From Azorinus chamasolen (lineage: Eukaryota > Mollusca > Bivalvia > Cardiida > Solecurtidae), in contig OY755246.1 of the NCBI GenBank assembly GCA_963576725.1, positions 78,650,540 through 78,714,539 on the forward strand: 64,000 nt of DNA, given 5' to 3'. Under the pieces are notes generated by a model. The model was not told where the DNA came from and searched no databases. It saw only the letters and a list, made by a program, of their open reading frames with translations. Positions 34,277 through 46,836 of this stretch are shown piece after piece. The position numbers and the translations under genes are program-made. The stretch's first letter is position 1. Each line of letters starts with the position of its first letter.

Positions 34277-34600
34277 CCGGATAGAAGTGCCATTTAACCC
34301 TTTACAGACAAAATAGACGCAACACGGACAGCCACAGTTAAAGCCTCTGATCATGGCATATTCTGTTTGCTTATAAATGTGTTTTTGACCAAGAACTCCT
34401 GTATTTATGTGCAGAGACAAATACATACATATGTATGTATGTGTCTCTGTTATATGCAAGTATGCCTTTTCAGCTAATAAATACTCATATTTTTATTATT
34501 TCCTACATAAAAATTCATCAAGTAGAATGTTAAAGTCTATTACAATGTTTTTATTAACCTGTTCCTTCATATAAACTCCTTTTCACGCATTTGCAAATAG
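34277..34600. mobile_element. Hairpin elements (copy B counterpart of 801-1130)
   Basis: TTTAACCCTTTACAGAC start near 34,293, end AATGTTAA near 34,532. Contains a near-perfect 38-bp palindrome at 34,412-34,449 (CAGAGACAAATACATACAT and its complement with one mismatch). A ten-C run lies near 34,268. Confidence 0.6.
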
Positions 34601-35260
34601 GCAACGTTTGAATTGCAAGCCTCGCCTCAACGTTTTCTCCCCTCGTTGGATAAAGCGTCCCATCTACGGCACTAACCTATTATTCTCTATATTCAAATTT
34701 GACGCGTGGCGTCATTCGTTTTGTTTTTATTTTTAGCGTCGATTCGAAATTTCATATCGTCTTTACTCCAATAATTCTGGATGGATTACTACCAAATAAT
34801 CGATAATAAACGTAAAAGACTGTACATCATACATCAACTTATCGGTACAACGTGTTACCGTTAATGTTTACAAGTGAAGTTAATGTTTACAAGTGAAGTT
34901 TCAATTCCTCTTTCGAAATTGCTCTGAGACGACGTCATATTTGCTCTGTGATGACGTCATGTTTTCTTTGTCATGTCGTCATGCAATTAGAGATCTAATG
35001 TCAGCCAAATAAGAGTTGTTCGTTTCTTAACTAGGTAAATCGGATCTCTGACTGGTCATAAATTCGTTACACGGTAATTTGGCAGGGCTGGTATGACCGG
35101 GTTAGACATCGTATTTCCTTCGACTAACGCCTCAGGAAATACGGGATCTAACCCGGTCATACAAGCCCGTACACCCTGCCAAATAACCGTGTAACTAATA
35201 GTATCTTTGGAAGTGGTTAATATATAGAGAGAGAGCAACAAACATCTACCACCACTGCTA
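34600..35260. other. Copy B-specific segment with foldback and CRE-like motifs
   Basis: No counterpart in copy A, so inserted in B or lost from A. Contains GACGTCA-type motifs at ~34,933 and ~34,952 and a strong foldback at 35,066-35,195. No gene seen. Confidence 0.5.
35066..35195. repeat. 130-bp foldback (inverted repeat)
   Basis: GTTACACGGTAATTTGGCAG at left pairs with CTGCCAAATAACCGTGTAAC at right; inside, GACCGGGTTAGA pairs with TCTAACCCGGTC and CGTATTTCCT with AGGAAATACG. Arms about 57 bp, loop ~14 bp. A MITE by structure; no clear target duplication. Confidence 0.8.
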
Positions 35261-35261
35261 C

Positions 35262-35338
35262 TGAACTACTACAACTACTACTACTACTACTGTTCTACTG
35301 CTGCTACTACTACTACTACTACTACTAAGTACTACTTT

Positions 35339-35405
<67 letters not shown>

Positions 35406-35422
35406 GTACTACTACTGCTACA

Positions 35423-35485
<63 letters not shown>

Positions 35486-35600
35486 GCTACTACTACTACT
35501 ACTGTTCTACTGCTACTACTACTACTACTAAGTACTACTAATCTACTACTACTATACTACTACTTTTACTATTAGATCTACTATTATTAGATCTATCAAT
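35262..35600 (+). repeat. CTA/TAC microsatellite upstream of the TRIM pseudogene
   Basis: Same position relative to the gene as 2581-3905 in copy A, but about a quarter as long. Confidence 0.95.
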
Positions 35601-35819
35601 CCTCTTATATCATAATGGGCGACTCAATTTCATTTAAAAAGGTGATGGAACCTTGATCTCAAGCATAATAATTTTAATGAATAAGTTGTAAAATGTCAGC
35701 AATAAGTCCCGCGTATCCCTCAGATTAAAGCCAATTAATTTCAATTATCCCTCCTCTTCGTGTCGTCTGGGGCGTGAACAAGGAAGAGAAAAACAAACAA
35801 ACAAAATAAAATACCGAAA

Positions 35820-37553
35820 ATGTCGCATGTTTTCAGAAGAACGCTCATGGCGGGGTCGGAGGAAGACTTCGAAACTATCTGTAATTTGTGTATCAAAGAC
35901 AAAAAACGAATGGAGGCGGTCGTGTATTGTACGAATTGTGGAGAATATTTGTGTTCTGAGTGTAACAACGTCCATAAAAAGTTGTCAGCTTTAAATAATC
36001 ATATTGTGCAGGACACGTCGACAATGTCCACCCCACCAAAAGGCAGAAAACAACAGCCAAGGGCTTCTGGGGCTGCTGACCCACTGACGGACCTATGCCA
36101 GAAACACCCAAATGAACCCATTAAATTCTACTGTAACCCCCATCAACAACTTGGGTGCAGTGTTTGTGTTCCTCTACATCACAGAACCTGTGGAGACAAC
36201 GTGTCCTACATACCAGAGATTTCCAGCTCAACCGCAAGCCGCGAAGAATACAAAAACATACGCGGTGATACCAAAGGACTCATCGCTGGATTAGAGTTCA
36301 ATAAAAGTCGGTCAGAATGGTGTCAACAAGAAACTAACGATAGTTATGATCAGGCCGTAGCAAATGTTAAACAATTCAGACGAGACATCAACAAACTCCT
36401 CGATAAATTGGAAGCAAATTTGCTCAAGAATGCTTCAAGACAACGAAAAGAACATTTAGATTCTCTTGCAATACAAACACCAATACTGGATGACCTGATT
36501 AAGGACGTAAAAGAAATGAGTTCCGACATGGACAGAAAAGATGAGCTGAAACATTACAACGAACTCTTCATCGCTAGGAAATTTGCCAAGGTCAAAATTT
36601 CAGCTTTGGAGAAACAGGTCATCGGTATAAGTCAAACCACCAAACCACAACGAGTTGTCTTCAACCGTCATGACCAGCTTACATCCTCGTTAATTTCTCT
36701 CGGAACTCTGTCACTGGTTGACCAACCAGCAGCTGTCAAGTACCTCCATGACATCAACGTTTAAACATCTACAGATACAAACAACTGTGTCATTAATGGC
36801 GTTGTTGAATTGAAAGATGGAAGACTGGCAGTGACTGATTACAAAAACAAATGTGCTAAGATTATAGACAAGACAGATGAAAACAAATCTGAGAAAGTCA
36901 CATTAACAACAACACAGCCGGTAGACATTACAATGGTTGGTGAGGACCAGCTGGCAGTAACGCTGTATAGGGACAACCATATCCAGTTCTTGTCTGTGTC
37001 ACCAACTTTATCAGCGCGTCACACTATAACTGTACCAGGTCAGTATAATGACATCACTTATAATAAAGGAAAGTTCTTCCTGACCTGCCATACTCCTGTT
37101 AAATCAGTTCATATTTGTAACATGACTGGAAACTTGTTACAACAAATTGACTCAGACAACACAGGAAAAAATTATTTGTAGGTTCTCCTTCAGGAATAAC
37201 ATTTAGTGGAGATAAAAATGTTGTCTACCTGAGTGATTGGAAAGACAACAAAATGGTGTGTTTAAATAGAGATGGTGTAGTTATGTGGACATATGTACAA
37301 TGTACATGACAGGTTACAACAGCCAGAGGGAATAGCTGTGGATGACAATGGATATGTGTACGTGTGTAGTAAAAAGAACCATTGTGTACATCAGCTGACG
37401 CCCAGTGGGCAGTTGGTTAAGATTGTGTTAGAGGACAAGGACGGGCTCCTGTTCCCTGCTGCCATAACATATGACACTGGCAGACTTTATATTAGTAGTG
37501 ACAATGTAAAACCTGACTACAAGAACAAAATAAAAGTGTACAAGGTTGAATAA
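35820..37553 (+). pseudogene. TRIM-like gene, copy B, disrupted
   Basis: Aligns end to end with 4127-5851. Residues 1-314 are open and keep both B-boxes and the coiled coil. Then comes a TAA at 36,762-36,764 where copy A reads Lys. Beyond this the propeller is still readable (36,810-37,181) until a one-base deletion near 37,155 shifts the frame into a stop at 37,179-37,181. A 7-bp insertion near 37,298 (duplicated GTACA-type bases) brings the frame back for the last two blades (37,293-37,553). One in-frame 3-bp insertion is harmless. A 314-aa B-box/coiled-coil protein without the propeller could still be made, but the later lesions suggest decay. The AATAAA overlapping the stop is kept. Confidence 0.85.
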
Positions 37554-37960
37554 AGTCCGGACACAAAAACATGGAGGTAAGTAAACACGTTTTAAATTTT
37601 AATGTTTTATTATTTACATGTAGCAAAATTATCCCAACCTTTTTGACAAATTTACAAATAGTTTGGATCCATATCAGTCTTATCAGAAGTCATGTAAACA
37701 TGTACTGACTACGTTTTGAAAAAAAGTCTTGTAAAACTTTCATCAACGTACAAAATAAATTCCACATAGTAACATGTATTTTTGAGCAGACGTCAATATG
37801 TGATTATTTTGGTGGATAATATTAAAGCAGATGACAGATGTCAATATATGATGGTTATATGATAATTTAGGTTATTTGATAATTCTAGCAGACGTCAATA
37901 GCAGACGTCAATATATGAGTGGTGTTTTTTGTTTTTTTATGCCCCCAAAGCTAGGCTTTA
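37554..37960 (+). other. 3' flank of the TRIM pseudogene
   Basis: Duplicate of 5,852-6,280, with small indels. Confidence 0.6.
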
Positions 37961-40448
37961 GCAACTTTGGCTAGGATCTCAAAATATGGTGTGTGAGTAC
38001 ATCTTAGGATGGCGGAATATCGCATACTATTTATAGGTCATTGTGACCTTGACCTTGACTTTGGACTTCATTTACAAGAAAAAATTCTCTGGAGCATACC
38101 TCCTATACGGAATCAGCTACGATCACCGAATATGGTGTGAGTTCATCTTGGGATGGCTGGAGCATACCTCCTATACGGAATCAGATACGATCACCGAATA
38201 TGGTGTGAGTTCATCTTGGGATGGCTGAGTGTCACACACTATTTTAAGGTCAATGTGACCTTGACTTTGTATTTTGACCTCATTTACAAAAAAAGCTTGT
38301 TCGGAGTATTATATCCTACACTACTTTAACTAGGATCACCAAATATGGTGTGTGAGTACATCTTGGGATGGCGGAGTGTTGCATACCATTTTAGGTCAAT
38401 TTGACCTTGACCTTGACCTTGACCTTTGACCTCATTTACACAAAACGCTTGTCAGCAGCATATCTCCTGCACTACTTCAGCTAGGATCACCAAATATTTT
38501 GTGCGAGTACATGTTGGGATGGCGGAGTGTCACATACTATTTATAGGTCAATGTGACCTTGAGATTGACCTTGTGCTTCATTTACAAGAAAAATATGTCC
38601 GGAGCATTCCTCCTAAACGGAATCAGCTAGGATCACCAAATATGTTCTGTGAGTTCATCTTGGAATAACGGAGTGTTGCATACCTTTTTAAGGTCACCTT
38701 GACCTTGAACTTTGACCTCATTAATGAAAAAAGCTTGTCCAGAGCATATCTCCTACACTACTTCAGCTAGGATCACCATTTACAAGATCCATTTACAAGA
38801 AAAACTTGTCCGGAGCATACCTCCTATACGGAATTAGTTAGGATCACCAAATATGGTGTGTGAGTTTATCTTGGGATGGCGGAGTGTCACGCACTATTTT
38901 TAGGTCAATGTGACCTTGACCTTGTATTTTGACCTCATTTACAAAAAAGCTTGTTCGGAGTATATCTGCTACCCTACTTTTGGGATGGCGGAGTGTCCCA
39001 TACTATTTGTATAGGTCATTGTGACCTTGACCTTGACCTTCAGCTTCATTTACAAGAAAAACTTGTCCGGGGCATACCTCCTATACGGAATCATCTAGAA
39101 TCACCAAATATGGTCTGTGAGTTCATATTGGAATAACGGAGTGTTGCATACTATTTTCAGGTCACCGTGACTTTGACCTTGAACTTTGACCTCATTTACA
39201 AAAAAGCATGTCCGCAGCATATCTCCTACACTACTTCAGCTAGGATCACCAACTATGGTGTGTGAGTACATCTTGGGATGGCGGAGTGTTGCATACTATT
39301 TATAGGTCAATGCGACCTTGACCTTGACCTTGGGATTCATTTACAAGAACAACTTGTCCGGGGCATACCTCCTATGTGGAATCAGCTAGAATCACCAAAT
39401 ATGGTCTGTGATTTCATATTGGAATAACGGAGTGTTGCATACTTTTTTCAGGTCACCGTGACTTTGTCCTTGAACTTTGACCTCATTTACAAAAAAGCAT
39501 GTCCGCAGCATATCTCCTACACTACTTCAGCTAGGATCACCAACTATGGTGTGTGAGTATATCCTGGGATGACGGAGTGCTGCATACCATTTTCAGGTCA
39601 ATGTGACATTGACCTTGAATTTTGACCTCATTTACACATAAAAGCTTGTCCACAGCATATCTCCTACACCACTTCAGCTAAGACCACCAAATATGGTTTG
39701 TGAGTACATCTTGGGTATGCGGAGTAACGCATACTATTTTTATAGGTCAATGTGACCTTGACCTTGTTCTTTATTTACAAGAAAAAATTGTCCGGAGCAT
39801 TCCTCCTAAACGGAATCAGCTAGGATCACCAAATATGTTCTGTGAGTTCATCTTGGAATAACTGGGTGTTGCATACTTTTTTAGGGTCACCTTGACCTTG
39901 AACTTTGACCTCATTCATAAAAAAAGCTTGTCCAGAGCATATCTCCTACACTACTTCAGCTAGGATCACCAAATATGGTTTGTGAGTACATCTTGGGATG
40001 GCGGAGTGCTGCATACTATTTTTAGGTCAATGTGACCTTGAACTTTGACCTCATTTACACAAAAAAGCTTGTATGTGTATATGTCCTACACTACTTCATC
40101 TAAGACCACCAAATATGATGTTTGAGTACATCTTGGGATGGCGGAGTGTCGCATACTATTTACAATTTATATTTAATATACCTTGTAACCTTGACCTTGG
40201 GCTTCATTTACAAAAGAAATTTGTCCGGAGCATACCTCCAGAAAAACATGTCCAGCGCATACCCCCTATTCCGAATCAGCTAGGATCACCAAATTTGGTG
40301 TGTGAGTTCATCTTGAGATGGCGGAGTGTCACATACTATTTTAGGTCAATGTGACCTTGACCTTATTTACAAACAAAGCTTGTCTGGAGCATATCTCCTA
40401 CACCACTTCAGCTAGGATCACTAAATATGGTGTATGAGTACATCTTGG

Positions 40449-40790
40449 GAATAATCAGGTTTTTCCCAGTCCTGAGGGAAAGGGGTCCGGGCCCATAGCC
40501 GGGGGAAAATTGCAGCGCGGACAAGCCAAAATGAGATTTTTTTCATTGAATGATGTATTATCATATATGTGTTAAAATCTTAGCTTAGCATGTTAATATG
40601 GCAATTTAGCTATGGGTAGCTCAAATACAACCATTTACTTATTCCATAATTTATATTAACAAAGTCTAACTAACTAGTGTCCAGCAAGGGGGGAATTATT
40701 TTGAATTAAAGATGAGGGAAAAAATACTTTTCAGAGGGGGAATGGGGCCTTATTTCTCCGTATATTTCAGTGAAAAAACCCACTGGAGAT
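40449..40790. mobile_element. Insertion in the dimeric array
   Basis: About 340 bp unlike the array, starting CAGGTTTTTCCCAGTCCTG and ending CAGTGAAAAAACCCACTGG. The ends are imperfectly inverted, suggesting a small DNA element (hAT-like by end sequence only). Array sequence resumes at GATGGTTGAGTGTCATG. Confidence 0.5.
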
Positions 40791-41136
40791 GGTTGAGTGT
40801 CATGTACTATTTACAGTTCAATGTGACCTTGACATTGACCTTGGGCTTCATTTACAAAAAACTTCAGAGCATACCTTCTACACGAAATCAGCTAGGATCA
40901 CCACATATGATGCTTGGGTTCATCTTGGGATGGCAGATTGTCACATACATGTACTATGTTTAGGTCAATGTGACCTTGACCTCATTTATAAAAAGCTTGT
41001 CTGTAGCATATCTGCTACACTACTTCAGCTAAAATCACCGAATATGCATGTGAGTACATCTTTGGATGGCACAGTATACAATTTATAGGTCAATATGACC
41101 TTTACCTTTGACTTTATTTACAATAAACTTGTCTGG

Positions 41137-41432
41137 AGCAAAAAGGGCTCAAAATTAACAGTGGCAAGTGGCACCAGAAATGTCTAACTTGCCAACTGAT
41201 CTGAAAACGGTTGCAAAATCTTGCCACCAGAAATAATTGGGTGGAAATCAAAACAATCAGAAAAATACTTATAAGACCACCGTTTGTTTTTCTTGCTTAT
41301 TGAAAATTTCCACACATTGCTTTCTATTTTCCTCTTTTGCCACCAGGTAAGAGCATTTTGCCATCAACTTTCAGATCAGGTGGCAAGTACTTGCCACCAA
41401 GGAAAAAAATTTAATTTCAAACACGGGCATAC
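41137..41432. mobile_element. Insertion in the dimeric array, AGGGCTCAAAATTAAC end
   Basis: About 295 bp interrupting a monomer between GTCTGGAGCA and GCATACTTCC. Left end AGGGCTCAAAATTAAC and right end TTTAATTTCAAACACGGGC are roughly inverted, as in hAT-type elements with an AGGGCTCGAAATT end. GGCAAGT/CTTGCCACC motifs repeat inside. Confidence 0.5.
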
Positions 41433-41639
41433 TTCCTATACCGAATCAGCTAGGGTCACCAACTATGTTGTGTGAGTTCATATGTGGATGGTAGAGTGTC
41501 ACATAGTATTTAATAGGTAAATGTGACCTTGATCTTTGACCTCATTTACTGAAAAATGTTGTCCAGAGCAATGATCTTACACTACTTCAGCTAGGATCAC
41601 CAAATATATGGTGTGAGAGTACATCTTTGGCATGTATAA

Positions 41640-42960
41640 CTATTAAGCAAATTCTGCTTAAGTTCGTAAATTTATTATGTGCCTAACATGTGATTACCTT
41701 TAAGTGACGTCATTTGAAATAGGCATTTAGAGATAATTTCACACATTTGCAAACAGAGTAGATCCAGATCAGAAGGCTCCTATAGAAGCCGTTTGATATT
41801 GGTTTGCAGTGTTTGCTTATGAAATTTTAATAGAGATTACTCTATCATTTCTACCAATACAAACATCCTATGTGCAAATGCTGTTATAAATATTCAACTA
41901 ATATTAATATCCTTGATGTCCATATTTCTTACCAGAATATTAAATAGGAAAAGTGCTAAACAGTATAGACACAAATCAAACACTGCATTTAATGTATCCA
42001 TAATTGTGTTTACTTTCCATACAGTGTAAAGGCATATTCTAATGCAATGGCGTTCTGTCAACGGGTTCTGTCCTGTTTGCTACCATATACCATGTACAAT
42101 ACATTTAAGCCTTAATTTCAACACTGAAATTTTCAACATGTACTATTCCATAATTTAAACAGGTCAAGATTACATCTTGAATATCCAGGGATTTATTTTT
42201 TGTGACAAGTGTAACATCACTAACAGTGCAGACCCTGGTGAGAATTTTGTAGGTCCTCTAGATCATTACAATTTTTGTTTGCAAAAGACCTTAGTGACCT
42301 TTTTACCCACACTGAAAGTATTAAATTCTGAAGGGAGGTTAAACTTGTTAACTTTGTCATGCAGGGAAGATATGTCATTTAAGAAATCAGATGATGTATT
42401 CAAACACAGAAGAATTTAGCCGTGACTGTCTATAGTGACCATATAATGAATACACATTATGCCATAATGTCTAAATGCATATGGTTGTTTTACGTAGGAT
42501 GAAAGTTATGCAGAAACCTTCTATGGGGGCTGCATATCTTTCATCCTGCATCAAGCTACCCCGTCTAAACCTTTTACTGCATGAATATTCATTTACTAAA
42601 TAATGAAACCATGAATATTAATTAGATTAATTGTTATTAAGGTGCATGGTTACAGGAATGTTTGGCGAATGCAAAAACTGTAGAATAATATCTATATTAT
42701 ATCAGAAGAAAACAGCAGACCCTGATCAGATACCTCCTACACACCTGGAGCCATCTGATCTGTGTCTACTCTGTTTTCAAAGGTGTAGAAAGACATATAA
42801 ATTATAGAGGAAAAAATTAAAGCCCAATTAATTTAGACTGACTTTTAAATGCGATCACTGTAAACAGATTATATTATATATTTATCTTGGTCTACACTGT
42901 TTGCTACATCTCAGTGTCCTTGTTCAGATTTATTAATGATCATGTATAATAAATTACAAT
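41640..42960. other. Copy B intergenic with hairpin elements
   Basis: Hairpin elements at 41,720-41,965 and 42,563-42,815 (counterparts of 8,284 and 9,583). The 8584-8832 element is missing here. No gene. Confidence 0.5.
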
Positions 42961-42972
42961 GAATAATTTCAG

Positions 42973-43051
42973 GTATTCTGGTGACACAGCATTTCCACAG
43001 CTACAGAAACCAGAGCAGGATCGAGACATGACGGACGGATCAATACATTAA
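42973..43051 (+). pseudogene. Copy B counterpart of the candidate last exon
   Basis: Same acceptor-like AATAATTTCAG; a 4-bp deletion just after it changes the phase, and the AATAAA is lost. The distal 60 bp differ from copy A by about one base. Confidence 0.3.
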
Positions 43052-43335
43052 AGTGTGAGCATTGTCAGCAGAAAATGAAGTATGCTAGACATTAAATCTT
43101 TCTCTTCATCAGTTATTATACAGAAATATGAAGACTTTAAATATACAGTCTTATCACAGATTGTTGTGGAGTGTGAGCTCTAGCTGCTATATGAAAATCA
43201 CCTTATGGCTCAGCAAGCAATGTAGAATCTTATCAGCTGCCAATATGTGCGACTTCTTATTGGGGTCTGCACTGTCTGGCACCCATCAGAGCCCATGCTG
43301 TTTTACTGACATGCATAACAAACAGTTCTAGTACT

Positions 43336-43562
43336 TTAACCCATTCCCTCATATGCTATTTTAGATACAACCTCTTTGAATAAATCTACCGAAAAGGAGT
43401 ATTAACTAGAGAAAGGGGAAAATTTGGAATTTTGTATTTCTGAGTCCAATTGTGATAAAAAGAGCATTTGCTACTCATGAGCAAATGCTCTCTTTATCAC
43501 AATGGTTAAAAAATGAACTTTCACAGAAGCGTAGAAGGCGTATTTATGGAGGAAAGGGTTAA
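43336..43562. mobile_element. TTAA-flanked MITE, GAGCATT family (copy B)
   Basis: TTAACCCATTCCC to GGAAAGGGTTAA, 227 bp; duplicate of 10,361-10,592. Its left end is closer to the family form than that of copy A. Confidence 0.7.
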
Positions 43563-43796
43563 TTGAAAACGGTTTAATCATTTCCCTTGTATTATTTACT
43601 GCTTTTCACATCATTAATCATTACAAACAGTAAAGCCAGATCAGACGGCTCCTGATAATAGGCTTGTTTACTTATGCCATGGTATAGATTTGATTCTACA
43701 GTTTTTGTAAAAGCTAAAACTTTCCTTTAAAATTTAACATTATAAAATTTAAAATGCAGCTAATACATTTTTATTCATGGTGCCATTATTTTGTTC

Positions 43797-44150
43797 ATGA
43801 ATATTGAGCAGGTCCATGACTATGTAATAAATAACTGTGTCATGAATGTTTAAATGATTAATATGAACAGATGTAAAGTTTTTGAGCAGGTCCATAACTA
43901 TTTATGTAAGAAATAACTGTTTCACGAATGTTTAAATTATTAATATGAACAGATGTAATGTTTTGAGCAGGTCCATGACTATATAAGAAATAACTGTGTC
44001 ATAAATGTTTAAATGATTAATATGAACAGATGTGATGTTTAAATGATTAATATGAACAGATGTGATGTTTTTGAGCAGGTCCATGACTATACAAGAAATA
44101 ACTGTGTCACGAATGTTTAAATGATTAATATGAACAGATGAATGTTTTTG
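43797..44150 (+). repeat. ~80-bp minisatellite, expanded in copy B
   Basis: Four to five units of GAGCAGGTCCATGACTAT ... GATTAATATGAACAGATG. Confidence 0.75.
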
Positions 44151-44297
44151 GTCATTGCAGAAACTATAGGATCAGATCTATATCATCCAACCACCACCAA
44201 ACAGAGCAGACCCTGATCAGATGGCTCCTTTAGGAGTCTTCTGATCTGGGTCTTACCTGTTTTGAAATGTATGAAAAATGCATATGAGGGGCAGGGT

Positions 44298-44545
44298 AAA
44301 CCTTTTCCATGTTTTATAATTATTTTAAAATGTCAACACCTACTGAATATTCATTGACTAAATAGTTATAATGAAATATGGAAGGTGGAAAATTGTAGCG
44401 ATTTTAGAAAATAAAGAAACAGATATGTCAAATTCCATAATAGCAAACAGAGCAGATCCTGATCAGACGGCTGCTGTAGGAGTTATCTGATCTGGGTCTA
44501 CTATGTTTGCAAATGCTTGAAACACATAAAGGAAAAGGTTAAAGC
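44298..44545. mobile_element. Hairpin MITE (copy B counterpart of 11,198)
   Basis: Core around 44,449-44,515, tip GGCTGCTGTAGGAGTT. The Penelope-like insertion starts ~40 bp to its right. Confidence 0.65.
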
Positions 44546-44582
44546 AATGCGATAGTTTGGACTGCATATCAAATGTCACATG

Positions 44583-46252
44583 TTAATGCCCTTTCGGATT
44601 GGAAGAAATGTATTTTCGATATGATTGATACACGAATAACTTTTTACAAATCAAATAACCATCTTTTGCCACCTCGACCTAGAGTTACATTTCGCTACTT
44701 GAAGAAAAACATTTCTAATTTTCATTCAGATTATGTTCTTGTTCCTGCTGACAAGGCATCAAACAATGTAATCATTATTTGAAGATTGTATTATGTTGAT
44801 GTTTTAAAGAAGGAGCTAACTGATTCAAAAACTTATATAACAGTTCAAACACCTGAAAAAGATATAGTCTCGGAACATGTAAAAATGTGCAATGATTTTA
44901 AGTCTGGTCCTAACATAAAACAACATAAACTTTCTACTTTGTACTGGATTCCGAAACTACATAAAAACCCTTATAAGTCGCGTTTTATTGCCAACTCTAG
45001 CTGTTGTACCACTACTAAATTATCTATACTTTTGACGTCCTGTCTTACTACGATCAAAGAACATGTTAAACGCTACTGTGATAAAATATATGAAAATTCT
45101 GGTATTAATGTTTTTTGGTCCATAAAAAATTCAAATGATGTTTTAACAAAACTTGAAAATGAACAGTATAACATTTCTTTACTGAGCTCTTATGATTTCT
45201 CTACACTCTATACTACTCTACCTCACCATCTTATAAAGGATAGACTTATTAAATTAATAGAAAAAACCTTTGCCAGAGAAAACAAAATGTTCATTGCTTG
45301 TAATGTTCAACGTTCATTCTTTTCGAATTCAGAAGTTGAACATTACACAATGTGGACTTGCCTTGATGTTTGTAGATCTCTTACCTTTCTTTTAGATAAT
45401 ATATTTGTGCGTTATGGAGATACCATATATCGTCAAGTTGTTGGTATACCCATGGGTACAAATTGTGCCCCTCTTGTTGCAGATTTGTTTTTGTATTGCT
45501 ACGAGAGGGATTTTATGCTTAGCTTAAAACCTGATACACAGACCGATATTGTTAATGCTTTTAATAAAACTTCAAGGTATTTAGACGATATTTTGAATTT
45601 AGATAATCCTTATTTTGATACTATGGTTTCTTCAATCTACCCAAAAGAACTGTCTTTAAACAAAGCTAATCAATCTGACATTAATGCTTCATTTCTAGAT
45701 TTGAATCTTTCAATTACAAATGATAAAGTTTCGTCCAAAGTATACGATAAAAGAGAAGATTTTAATTTTAAAATTGTTAATTATCCTTTTCTAGATGGGG
45801 ATGTGCCACGTTCTACATCTTATGGTGTTTATATTTCTCAACTTATTAGGTTTGCCCGAGCCTGTTCTTTGCTTGAAGATTTTAACAGACGTAATTTAGT
45901 TATAACTGATAAACTTCTTAAGCAAGGTTACAGATATCACAAACTTCGGATAACCTTTTCTAAATTTTATTATCGAAATTTACCTCTCATTAGTAAATAT
46001 AATTGCAATCTACGGACGTTACTGCGACAAGGCATTTCTCAACCAGAATTTTATGGGGATGTTATCTACAAACTTAGGAAAATTCGGGGTCATATCCATT
46101 TTCATGATTTATTTATAAAACGCATTAAAAAATTTAAAAAGAAAGGTTATGATCCTATTATATTGCAACACACTGCATGTTTGGTTATCGACCCTTTTAC
46201 AGTCGGTAGCTACGCTTCCCTCTTTGCTTGCGCGATGACAGGCCGAGGGTAG
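44583..46252 (+). pseudogene. Penelope-type reverse transcriptase, 5'-truncated with one in-frame stop
   Basis: The frame is open at the element's left end (the only upstream ATG, 44,573, lies in flanking DNA). TGA at 44,780-44,782 stops it right after the ADKASNNVIII block; the same frame then runs from 44,786 to a stop at 46,252. Counted from 44,786: PKLHK at 56-60, motif A SYDFSTLYTTLPH at 135-147 (Asp137), motif B GIPMGTNCAP at 210-219, motif C YLDD at 255-258, FLDLNL near 293. These match Penelope-like RTs (PK.HK, YxDD, FLD). No GIY-YIG endonuclease follows; the frame ends shortly after ...GSYASLF. RT activity would need both catalytic Asp pairs, which are present, but the stop and truncation make this copy unlikely to be functional. 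Confidence 0.85.
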
Positions 46253-46832
46253 TACTCTATGATGGTATACTCTTAAACTTGGATACAGGAGGAGCTTACC
46301 AGACTCATGTATTATTTTTTCCCTGTCGTGCCCTTAACGGCTTACCTGCAGGTGCTCTGACTTCAGCAAAGTCATTGAGTACATATTTGACGGATTGTCA
46401 CAGTTATTATGCTATGTTTTACATGTTGTCCTGTGTTCACCGTCGTCTATGTTGTGGGTTAGTCCAGCGGGGATACCTTTATTTACAATATTTGTAAAGC
46501 TAGGGTGACTTTGAGAGAAGTGTGAGGTTAGGACGTCCGTAAACCGGTTTAAACCCCCAGTGGTGTTTTTGCTGCTGACCGTGCCAAGGCGGTACTCTCT
46601 TTGTCACCCTTCCTTTTGTTTGCATTGCGTCTTTGTGCTTGTGGTTTGTTCATGTTGTGGAACGTTTGTCCCTGGTTCTTGTGTGTCTTTTGGTGTTTTC
46701 TGTGTTCATTTCGTGTGTGTGTGTGTGCGTGTGCGTTTGGGTGTGTGTGTGTGTGTGTCATGCTGTCTATCGGTGTTTTGGTGGTGGTTGCGTCTTGCAT
46801 GTGGCTTTGCCTGCTTGACTTTACTACTTTTC
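46253..46832 (+). other. 3' region of the Penelope-like element
   Basis: Non-coding, with GTG-rich sequence and TG repeats at ~46,713-46,760, ending CTTTACTACTTTTC before the CATG. The cysteine-rich frames here are repeat shadows. Confidence 0.6.
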
Positions 46833-46836
46833 CATG

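Larger units (their letters stand above)
37965..41635. repeat. Dimeric tandem array, copy B, expanded
   Basis: Same a/b monomers as 6280-8275, ~3.7 kb including two insertions. Alternation is less strict: b-b pairs near 38,270-38,420, 39,480-39,630 and 39,910-40,050, and an a duplication at 38,100-38,225, point to unequal exchange. Confidence 0.85.
44583..46832 (+). mobile_element. Penelope-like retroelement, 5'-truncated, inserted only in copy B
   Basis: Copy A holds the empty site (CATG at 11,478-11,481). In B, CATG stands on both sides (44,579-44,582 and 46,833-46,836), giving a likely 4-bp target duplication and a 2,250-bp insert. It contains a reverse-transcriptase frame and a 580-bp 3' region with a (TG)n/(TGCG) run. 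The 3' region recurs alone at 30,026-30,290. Confidence 0.85.

Noticed and set aside
33808..34293. 161-aa minus-strand frame
   Set aside because: Spans dispersed repeat and hairpin-element sequence; the copy A equivalent is broken and different.
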